NCBI GenBank assembly: GCA_902803365.1
Contig: CADCPU010000375.1
Location: 1-11,836, forward strand
DNA length: 11,836 bases
Direction of reading: 5' to 3'
DNA from: Oscillospiraceae bacterium
Lineage (GTDB): Bacteria > Bacillota_A > Clostridia > Saccharofermentanales > Saccharofermentanaceae
Part shown: piece by piece, positions 6,890 to 11,836 of the stretch
Layout of the letters: every line of letters starts with the position of its first letter
How positions within the stretch are numbered: position 1 is the stretch's first letter
Program-made: the position numbers and the translations under genes
Notes under the pieces: generated by a model
Databases searched by the model: none
Seen by the model: the letters and a program-made list of their open reading frames with translations, nothing else
What the model was told of the DNA's origin: nothing

Positions 6890-6992
6890 TGTATCCAAAA
6901 CGGATACACGCGAATAAGGGAGTAAAAATTTTGTATCCGTTTTGGATACAGAAATGTGGGGGAGCAGAAGATTTGTATCCAAGTTGGATACA
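6890..6992. repeat. Repeat array B: three 19-bp palindromes at exact 42-bp intervals
   Basis: Three sites of the form TGTATCC-N5-GGATACA occupy 6890-6908 (centre AAAAC), 6932-6950 (centre GTTTT) and 6974-6992 (centre AAGTT). All 14 arm bases are identical in the three copies. Start-to-start distance is 42 bp both times, close to four turns of B-DNA, so all sites face the same side of the helix. Site 2 is the exact reverse complement of site 1. Intervening 23-bp spacers are unrelated in sequence. The sites end 116 bp before the FtsK-like gene, with centres about 183, 141 and 99 bp upstream of the predicted transcription start. They look like operators for a dimeric DNA-binding protein; the HTH-WYL product encoded two genes downstream is a candidate (inference). 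Confidence 0.85.
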
Positions 6993-7008
6993 GGAGGGCG
7001 ATGATAGT

Positions 7009-7026
7009 TTGTTTACATTGTTTACA
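7009..7026 (+). repeat. Tandem 9-bp direct repeat TTGTTTACA x2
   Basis: TTGTTTACA occurs at 7009-7017 and again immediately at 7018-7026, followed by the partial copy GTTTATG. It lies between array B and the -10 element of the FtsK-like gene, a position suited to an activator or regulator site. TTTACA resembles a -35, but no -10 stands at the right distance. Confidence 0.4.
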
Positions 7027-7069
7027 GTTTATGTACGGAAAACGGGACATTAATTCACATGACGGAATG

Positions 7070-7075
7070 TATAAT
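7070..7075 (+). promoter_or_regulatory. -10 element of FtsK-like/WYL operon
   Basis: A perfect TATAAT lies 33 bp before the GTG start at 7109, placing transcription start near 7082. No recognisable -35 is found 16-18 bp upstream, so the promoter may need an activator; the phased palindromes and tandem repeat upstream fit that idea. AGGAGG at 7096-7101 is the ribosome binding site. Confidence 0.5.
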
Positions 7076-7108
7076 GCAAGTAGATAAACCGGAACAGGAG
7101 GTGGAAGC

Positions 7109-8482
7109 GTGATCAGGTATGATTCTTATAAATTATTCGGACTGCTTGATGATGACAGAAATCTGAATCGAGCGATTCCAAGGGCAGAGAACAGGATCTG
7201 TGCCACTGAAGAGCAGATGATCGAGGTCCTCGAGAGTCTGGGTGTTGAAGGTGAAGTAAGAAGGATCATAAGAAGTCCCGGCTACGTTATGTATACGGTG
7301 GCGCTGCTTGGCAGTGATGGCTATACGAAGTTGAAGAAGAGGGAAAAACGGATCGCGAGTTATTTTGATGTTGAGTCCGTCAGGGTCGTGACGACAAATG
7401 TCAGAAGGGCTGAGGAGAAGCTCGTTAACATTGAGATCGCGAAGCCTGAGGCGGATCCGATAACTTTGAGATCGGTGCAATCGGCAGTGACGATGTATAA
7501 CTTTTCGACTTCGTCCGTATCGATTGGAAGGACGGCGAACAGGCTTTCGATACCTTGTAATATCGATGAGGGATTGCTGATCGCGGGCAAGGATGCTGAG
7601 TCGGTCCAGAACTGCATTAACAGTATCGTGATGTCGCTTCTTTGCACGGTTTCACCTGATGACCTGGAGTTCAGGCTGACGGGTGAGGGAAATGATTCTT
7701 TCGAGTGCTTTAAGGATATTCCGCATCTTTGCGGGGATGATGTCACGAGTGCCTATATGGATATCAAGGCGGAGTTTGACAGGCGAAGAGGACTCTTTGA
7801 AGAAGCGGGGTGCAGGAGCATCTCGGACTATAACGCAATGAGAGGGTTCTTTGACGAGAAGCCGATGCCGGAGCTTGTTTGGGTGATCGATGATATCGAT
7901 GCTTGCAGGGATTATAAAGCGGAGATCTTAAGAGAGATCGCGATGCTGGGCAAGGAGAGCGGGATCATTGTTATCGCGGGCTGTCATGACCTGGAGTCGG
8001 TAAGGCTTAAGGTACTGACGGAGATATTTAAGAACAGGATAGCGTTCAGGGTCGATACGAAGGAGGAGAGCCTCAAGTTCCCGGGTATCGAGGGAGCGGA
8101 GAAGCTGGTCGGTAACAGGGATATGCTGTTTTCGACGCCTTCAAGGACCGTGAGGATGCTCAATGCGACGGTGAGCCGTGAAGAGATGATAAGAGTTGCG
8201 GCTTATCTTAAGGAAAATTACAAAGAGGGCGCGAGAGTGCCTGAGGAGCTGAGCGACGAGGAATTGTTCAAGAATGTCGTTGAGATGTTGAAGCTCAAGG
8301 GCTTCATAAGTGCCATGAAGGTGGCAAGGCTTTACGGGGTGAGCCCGGAGAAGGCCGAGGAAATGATCAGGAAATTGGATGAATTAGAGTATTGCGAAGT
8401 TAGAAGTGACGGTCCTGTACTTCAGGCGATCGTGAAGCGCGAGTACAGGCACAGGGAACGCGGAAGCAGAGACGGACGTTAA
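7109..8482 (+). CDS. FtsK/SpoIIIE-like protein with degenerate Walker A (pseudo-ATPase)
   Basis: 457 aa; GTG start with AGGAGG 7 nt upstream. The whole chain aligns by eye with the soluble motor part of FtsK/SpoIIIE. An alpha-domain-like region (about 32-115, ATEEQMIEVLESLGVEGEV) is followed by the ATPase core (about 150-345) and a gamma-like winged helix (about 381-445, LSDEELFKNVVEMLKLKGFI). FtsK landmarks kept include INSIVMSLL after the P-loop site (170-178), IPHL (204-207), ERRR-like DRRRGLF (224-230), VIDD for Walker B (259-262), RIAFRV (310-315) and GAEKLVGNRDMLF (329-341). The P-loop itself is GLLIAGKDAESVQ (155-167): the GSGKS of true FtsK is absent and the Walker B Glu is Asp, so ATP hydrolysis is unlikely. 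There is no N-terminal membrane domain. It is probably a DNA-binding or oligomerising paralogue; function unknown. It is followed 15 bp later by the WYL gene, in one operon. Confidence 0.82.
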   Translation: MIRYDSYKLFGLLDDDRNLNRAIPRAENRICATEEQMIEVLESLGVEGEVRRIIRSPGYVMYTVALLGSDGYTKLKKREKRIASYFDVESVRVVTTNVRRAEEKLVNIEIAKPEADPITLRSVQSAVTMYNFSTSSVSIGRTANRLSIPCNIDEGLLIAGKDAESVQNCINSIVMSLLCTVSPDDLEFRLTGEGNDSFECFKDIPHLCGDDVTSAYMDIKAEFDRRRGLFEEAGCRSISDYNAMRGFFDEKPMPELVWVIDDIDACRDYKAEILREIAMLGKESGIIVIAGCHDLESVRLKVLTEIFKNRIAFRVDTKEESLKFPGIEGAEKLVGNRDMLFSTPSRTVRMLNATVSREEMIRVAAYLKENYKEGARVPEELSDEELFKNVVEMLKLKGFISAMKVARLYGVSPEKAEEMIRKLDELEYCEVRSDGPVLQAIVKREYRHRERGSRDGR

Positions 8483-8497
8483 TCAGGAGGTGGAGTT

Positions 8498-9493
8498 ATG
8501 CCTGAAGAACCAAAAAAGATGGCCCTTCTCAGAATCCTTCAGATACTGACAAAATATACGGATGCGGATCACCCGATGACTCAGCAGGCGATCATCGAAA
8601 AACTCGATGAGATCTATAATATCCAGCTTGAGCGTAAGGCGATCGCGACAAATATCAGTTTGCTGCTCGAGGCGGAATACGATATCATCCAGATCCCTCG
8701 CAAGGGGTATTATCTTGCAGGAAGAGCTTTTGAGGACGGAGAACTGCATTTCCTGATCGACAACGTTACCGGAAATCCGTTCGTGAAGTCCAGATATACG
8801 AAGGAACTTATCGGAAAACTCTCAAGCTTCTCGAATAAATACTTTGATGCGGATCCGGCTAAAGTAACGATGGAAGACGATGAAAACTTCGAATACAATT
8901 CCGAGTTCTTTATGAATATCGAAGTGATCTACAAGGCGATCGAGAATGGAGTTGCCATTTCTTACGATTACAACAATTATGATGAGAACCTGCAGCTTCA
9001 GAAGAGCGGAAGCTATACGGCAAGCCCTTATAAGATCATCACGCATAATCAGGGTTACTACCTTATGTGTTATGTGGAGGAGTTTGACAGCGTGGCCTTT
9101 CACAGGGTCGAGCGCATGACGAACATCAAGCTCTTGAAGAAGCGCGTAAAGCCGATCGAGACGGTGCCCGGACTTGATGGCGGCAGGCTTCAGAGATTCC
9201 TCGCGGCATCGAGGCCGTACCTGTACGCCGATGAGCCTGAGAGGATCACGATGATCGTTAGTAACTACCCGGGTATGATAAGCCAGCTGGTCGACTGGCT
9301 CGGCAAGAATATCGATATAAAGGAAGCAAATGACGGCTACGGCTCGCTCCTGGTCACAGTGATGGCCAGCCCGCAGGCCATAAAGTATTGGGCTATGCAG
9401 TATTCGAACTACGTTGAGGTAACAGAGCCTCAGGAGATCCGTGAAGAGATCTACGCCAATCTGTCGCTGGCGTTGGAGAAGTACGAACGTTAA
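8498..9493 (+). CDS. HTH-WYL domain transcriptional regulator
   Basis: 331 aa; AGGAGG lies 7 nt before the ATG. A winged HTH covers about residues 8-74 (LLRILQILTKYTD; MTQQAIIEKL; the wing ends in IPRKGYYL). A WYL domain follows (about 138-215): ISYDYNNYDE (154-163), TASPYKIITHNQGYYLMCY (174-192), where YYL replaces Trp-Tyr-Leu, and FHRVERM (201-207) with the conserved basic residues. The C-terminal part (about 245-328) matches the WCX extension. WYL regulators sense nucleotides or nucleic acid ligands and often control defence, DNA-damage or mobile-element genes, usually including their own operon. The gene lies 15 bp after the FtsK-like gene, and the phased palindromes upstream of the operon are plausible targets (inference). 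No clear terminator follows in the 98-bp gap, so some read-through into the lipoprotein gene is possible. Confidence 0.92.
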   Translation: MPEEPKKMALLRILQILTKYTDADHPMTQQAIIEKLDEIYNIQLERKAIATNISLLLEAEYDIIQIPRKGYYLAGRAFEDGELHFLIDNVTGNPFVKSRYTKELIGKLSSFSNKYFDADPAKVTMEDDENFEYNSEFFMNIEVIYKAIENGVAISYDYNNYDENLQLQKSGSYTASPYKIITHNQGYYLMCYVEEFDSVAFHRVERMTNIKLLKKRVKPIETVPGLDGGRLQRFLAASRPYLYADEPERITMIVSNYPGMISQLVDWLGKNIDIKEANDGYGSLLVTVMASPQAIKYWAMQYSNYVEVTEPQEIREEIYANLSLALEKYER

Positions 9494-9537
9494 TTTTTCA
9501 TTTACCTTTCGGAAAAGTGCAACAGTTTTGTAATCTG

Positions 9538-9581
9538 CCTCGTTTATGATTACGGGTGACACCCAACGATCATAAGCGAGG
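9538..9581 (+). promoter_or_regulatory. Stem that would sequester the lipoprotein ribosome binding site
   Basis: In RNA, 9538-9550 (CCTCGTTTATGAT) pairs with 9569-9581 (ATCATAAGCGAGG) through 13 bp including one U-G wobble. Inside sits a small GGG/CCC hairpin (GGGTGACACCC, 9554-9564). The 3' strand contains the GAGG (9578-9581) that serves the ATG at 9592, so a folded leader would block initiation. It matches no riboswitch class I can name. TATGAT at 9545-9550 could instead be a -10 element, in which case the symmetry may be a DNA operator. Confidence 0.55.
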
Positions 9582-9591
9582 TATGTTTATT

Positions 9592-10485
9592 ATGAAAAAG
9601 GTTACGAATAAGATTTTGGCTTTGACACTTGCAGGTTTGATGGCAGGCATAACAGCTTGCAGCACAACCTCTACATCCGATACAACTGCTTCTTCAGCTT
9701 CAGAGACGACTTCTGCTGAGACAACAGCTGCAGAAAGTTCCGAGGAGACTTCTGCTGAGACATCTGAGGCAGAGGCTACAACTGAAGAGACATCCGCAGC
9801 TACTGAGGCTACTGATGCTGCTGAGTCAAGCGCTATCACTTCAGTTGATAATTCGATCCCTGCTCCTTACAGAGTATTGATCGACGACTACTGCAATGCC
9901 ATCAAGAACGGCGAGGCAAGAGATGAGGGCGCAATGTTCGAGAATTGCGATATCTACGCAAACAACGATAAGAAGGATACAGCTATCTACATCTGCAAGG
10001 AGACAGGAGATGAGGATATGATGAAGGACTTCGGATTCGAACTCGTTGACCTTGACCGCGACGGCAGAGATGAGCTTATCGTCGGTAAGATCGAGCCTGC
10101 TACGACAAGATTCCAGAGCTGCGCTTACACGATCGACGACAACGGCGATGTAGTAAGACTTTTCTATTCCTGGTTCAAAAGCCTCAAGAACGTTCTCGAT
10201 GACGGTACGATCGTTGAGGATGCCAATATGAGTTCTGACTTCTATATCACAAATCACTACAAGCTCGAGCTCTCACAGATGAAGTTTATCGATGCTCTCG
10301 GTATCTCCATGACAGATGACGGCAAGTACTACTACTATGCTGATGACAGCGTTGATACGCTCGTTAATGCTGATATCGCTCCGGGCAGCCAGTATCAGAT
10401 CAGTGAAGATGAGATCGTTGACAAGTTCCAGATGACTGTATTGCTCGATACGCACTACATCTCATTTGCTGAGTACGCAGGTTAA
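9592..10485 (+). CDS. Secreted lipoprotein with Ser/Thr/Glu-rich linker
   Basis: 297 aa. I chose ATG 9592 over the in-frame ATG at 9583 because GAGGT (9578-9582) is 9 nt from the former and touches the latter. A type II signal peptide (MKKVTNKILALTLAGLMAG) ends in a lipobox I-T-A-C with lipidated Cys23. Residues 24-84 form a low-complexity Ser/Thr/Ala/Glu linker, probably a spacer across the cell wall. The folded domain (about 88-297) contains FGFELVDLDRDGRDELIVG (147-165). DxDxDG followed by EL is an EF-hand-like calcium loop, found in many clostridial exported proteins. No enzymatic motif is visible and no precise family can be named. It lies 98 bp after the WYL gene, behind a structured leader. 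Confidence 0.85.
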   Translation: MKKVTNKILALTLAGLMAGITACSTTSTSDTTASSASETTSAETTAAESSEETSAETSEAEATTEETSAATEATDAAESSAITSVDNSIPAPYRVLIDDYCNAIKNGEARDEGAMFENCDIYANNDKKDTAIYICKETGDEDMMKDFGFELVDLDRDGRDELIVGKIEPATTRFQSCAYTIDDNGDVVRLFYSWFKSLKNVLDDGTIVEDANMSSDFYITNHYKLELSQMKFIDALGISMTDDGKYYYYADDSVDTLVNADIAPGSQYQISEDEIVDKFQMTVLLDTHYISFAEYAG

Positions 10486-10512
10486 GAGACTTGTAGCGTC
10501 TTTTCGAGAGCG

Positions 10513-10533
10513 GGAACAATGATATAATGTTCC
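10513..10533 (+). promoter_or_regulatory. Patatin gene promoter inside an inverted repeat
   Basis: TGATATAAT (10520-10528) is an extended -10 with a perfect TATAAT. It is flanked by GGAACA (10513-10518) and TGTTCC (10528-10533), an exact 6-bp inverted repeat with a 9-bp centre. The -35 region has no good match. Symmetry over the -10 suggests repressor control (inference). The ATG at 10527 lies within the -10 and cannot be the start of the gene. Confidence 0.55.
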
Positions 10534-10562
10534 TTGGAATTTTAGAGGAAAGACGGAGATCT

Positions 10563-11459
10563 ATGAAGACTTATTCGATGCTCGACCAGCTCCCTACGGG
10601 GCATGCGTCGGGAAATATAACGCGCGGCTGTCTCGTGCTCGAGGGCGGCGCTTTCAGAGGACTTTACAGCCAGGGCGCGATGGATGCGCTCATGCAAAAT
10701 GACATTAATCTCGAGTGCGTGATCGGTGTCAGTGCAGGTGCTTTGGGCGGCATCAACTATGCTTGCGGACAGATCGGCAGGGCGGCAAGGATAAACTTGG
10801 GCTACCGTAAGGAGTCCGAGTATATCGGTGCGAAGGCTCTGTTTAAGTCGGGCAGCATCGTTAATCTCGATTTTTGCATATATGAGTGCAAGAAGAGGGT
10901 GCCGATCGATGAGGAGTACCTTGTTGCCAACAACAGGCGCTATGTCTGCGTTGCGACCGACTGCAATACAGGCAAGCCGCGTTACTACGAGTACGGCAAG
11001 TGCGAGAATATCTATGAGGCGATGAAGGCGTCCGCGGCGATGCCATTTATCTCTCCGATGGTCGACGTCGAGGGCACGCCTTGTCTTGACGGCGGCTGCA
11101 GCTGTAAGATCGGCTATCAGTGGGCGCTCGATCAGGGCTACGAGAACATCGTGGTAATCAGGACGAGGGAGGCTTCCTTCAGGAAGGAAGATAAGCTTCT
11201 TAAGTATCCGATCGATCCGTACAGGCACTATCCGGAGTTCTCGCGTGCTTTTAGAAACAGCAATCGCGATTACAACCGCCAGTGCGACGAGATCGACAGG
11301 CTGGGAAGGGAAGGACGGTTCTTCGTTTTGTATCCGTCCGAGAAGGTTACGGTCAAGCGACTGGAGAGCGACGTTGAGAAACTCGGTGAGCTCTACTGGC
11401 TGGGCTATAACGATGCGCTGCTGAACCTGGCGGCGATAAAGAAGTATCTTACAAGATAA
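10563..11459 (+). CDS. Patatin-like phospholipase (YjjU/RssA-like serine hydrolase)
   Basis: 298 aa from ATG 10563, preceded by GGAG at 10555-10558 and AGAGGA at 10544-10549; an in-frame ATG at 10527 overlaps the promoter. The patatin motifs are complete: oxyanion loop EGGAFRG (27-33), nucleophile elbow GVSAG (55-59, Ser57) and the catalytic Asp in DGG (176-178, Asp176), forming the Ser-Asp dyad. The middle part ATDCNTGKPRYYEYG and KASAAMPFISP (156-165) and the C-terminal YPIDPYRHYPEFSRAFRNSNRDYN are typical of the YjjU subgroup. There is no signal peptide, so it is probably a cytoplasmic or membrane-peripheral lipid acyl hydrolase; the substrate is unknown. It is monocistronic, with its own promoter and terminator. 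Confidence 0.92.
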   Translation: MKTYSMLDQLPTGHASGNITRGCLVLEGGAFRGLYSQGAMDALMQNDINLECVIGVSAGALGGINYACGQIGRAARINLGYRKESEYIGAKALFKSGSIVNLDFCIYECKKRVPIDEEYLVANNRRYVCVATDCNTGKPRYYEYGKCENIYEAMKASAAMPFISPMVDVEGTPCLDGGCSCKIGYQWALDQGYENIVVIRTREASFRKEDKLLKYPIDPYRHYPEFSRAFRNSNRDYNRQCDEIDRLGREGRFFVLYPSEKVTVKRLESDVEKLGELYWLGYNDALLNLAAIKKYLTR

Positions 11460-11473
11460 TATGTGTATGCATG

Positions 11474-11511
11474 AAGGCGGCCTTCTTAAGTGGAGGTCGC
11501 CTTTGTTATTT
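11474..11511 (+). terminator. Intrinsic terminator after patatin gene
   Basis: A 12-bp stem pairs 11474-11485 (AAGGCGGCCTTC) with 11492-11503 (GGAGGTCGCCTT), with two G-U wobbles and a 6-nt loop TTAAGT. A T-rich stretch (TTGTTATTT) follows. It begins 14 nt after the stop codon. Confidence 0.8.
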
Positions 11512-11534
11512 GGGGGAGATTTTTTGGATTGTTG

Positions 11535-11563
11535 TTGACATGTATCTGTGCTCGTGCTATTTT
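11535..11563 (+). promoter_or_regulatory. Strong promoter of the SDR gene
   Basis: A perfect -35 TTGACA (11535-11540), a 17-bp spacer ending in TGC, and -10 TATTTT (11558-11563) form an extended consensus promoter. The leader of about 55 nt contains a weak ATCTT/AAGAT hairpin and the ribosome binding site GGAGG (11613-11617). Confidence 0.75.
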
Positions 11564-11623
11564 ATGGATGAATAAATCTTCATTCAAAAGATGGAGCAAG
11601 GGATAGAAACATGGAGGTAGGAT

Positions 11624-11836
11624 ATGATAGCAATAATCACGGGTGCAACAGGTGACATAGGTGAGGAGTTCGTTAAAAGCCTGATCGGCGAGGTCGATGA
11701 GATCTGGGCGGTAGGAAGAAGTGAGAGTAAGCTTAGCGCTTTGGCTGAGCGTTATGGAAAGAAGATCAGGGCGGTTAAGACGGACCTGTCTTCAACTGAA
11801 GATCTGATGGCGCTGTGCGGGAAGATCAATAAAGCA
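11624..11836 (+). CDS. SDR family NAD(P)-dependent oxidoreductase (5' part)
   Basis: 71 codons are visible, open to the window edge; GGAGG lies 6 nt before the ATG. The N-terminal Rossmann segment is plain: beta strand IAIITG (2-7), nucleotide-binding turn TGATGDIG (6-13), a second strand WAVGRSESKL (28-37) with Arg32 typical of NADP preference, and VKTDLSS (51-57), where the Asp normally contacts adenine. The third Gly of the TGxxxGxG motif is Asp11 here, a substitution I note without concluding loss of function. The catalytic Ser-Tyr-Lys residues would lie beyond the window, so the substrate cannot be predicted. Confidence 0.88.
   Translation, partial: MIAIITGATGDIGEEFVKSLIGEVDEIWAVGRSESKLSALAERYGKKIRAVKTDLSSTEDLMALCGKINKA

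Noticed and set aside
6388..6992. CRISPR array
   Set aside because: The repeats are only 16-22 bp, some are inverted, they vary, and one set is palindromic. Spacers are about 20-25 bp and there are no cas genes or leader.
6769..7050. Minus-strand ORF with YPxWIQ repeats over array B
   Set aside because: Array B is palindromic, so both strands give the same peptide pattern. No ribosome binding site or promoter supports translation.
9538..9581. Known riboswitch class (for example c-di-GMP or guanidine)
   Set aside because: None of the conserved core sequences I know for these classes is present; only the stem itself is supported.
10513..10533. LexA (SOS) box
   Set aside because: The GAAC and GTTC half-sites are 11 bp apart instead of the 4 bp required for the Gram-positive LexA site.
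10527..10562. Upstream ATG of the patatin gene
   Set aside because: It overlaps the TATAAT -10 element, so it would not be in the transcript; ATG 10563 has suitable Shine-Dalgarno sequences.
11325..11336. TTTTGTATCCGT in the patatin gene, matching half of array B site 2
   Set aside because: It lies in conserved coding sequence (FVLYPSE) and lacks the second palindrome arm.

Overview
The window looks like chromosomal DNA from a low-to-moderate GC Gram-positive anaerobe of the class Clostridia (a Lachnospiraceae- or Oscillospiraceae-like gut or rumen bacterium). The basis is AGGAGG-type ribosome binding sites on almost every gene, extended -10 promoters (TGnTATAAT), a PadR-HAAS/DUF1700-DUF4097 operon, a zinc-ribbon/DUF4190 protein, a Ser/Thr/Glu-rich lipoprotein and a multi-PAS GGDEF/EAL protein. 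Family-level placement is inference. I see no rRNA, tRNA, CRISPR-Cas locus, transposase or phage gene.

Layout. (1) Positions 1-2731, minus strand: a very large cyclic-di-GMP protein (three PAS repeats, an intact GGDEF, a degenerate GGDNF and the first residues of an EAL domain), cut by the window edge. A perfect 14-bp palindrome overlaps its promoter. (2) 3063-4109, plus strand: a membrane protein with a zinc ribbon, a DUF4190-type membrane region and a highly acidic linker, ended by a strong hairpin terminator. (3) 4244-6309, minus strand: the three-gene operon padR - DUF1700/HAAS membrane protein - DUF4097 beta-solenoid protein. Its consensus promoter is straddled by an inverted repeat that is a probable PadR operator.

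(4) 6310-7108 is about 800 bp without a convincing gene, and is the most unusual part. It holds two separate repeat arrays that both have a 42-bp period (four helical turns). Array A has seven copies of a TAAGGTAGYAAAAATG-type motif; five are direct and phased, two are inverted. Array B has three 19-bp palindromes (TGTATCC-N5-GGATACA) starting exactly 42 bp apart. Between the arrays lies a 135-nt imperfect inverted repeat.

(5) 7109-9493, plus strand: a two-gene operon directly downstream of the arrays. The first gene encodes a soluble FtsK/SpoIIIE-like protein that keeps the overall fold but has lost the Walker A lysine and serine/threonine (a pseudo-ATPase). The second encodes an HTH-WYL regulator. 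The pairing, and the phased palindromes in front of it, is the best candidate here for an undescribed system; a link between regulator and palindromes is inference.

(6) 9592-10485, plus strand: a lipoprotein with an EF-hand-like DxDxDG segment, preceded by a stem that would hide its ribosome binding site. (7) 10563-11459, plus strand: a patatin-like serine hydrolase of the YjjU type with an intact Ser-Asp dyad and its own terminator. (8) 11624-11836: the start of a short-chain dehydrogenase/reductase behind a near-consensus promoter, running off the window.
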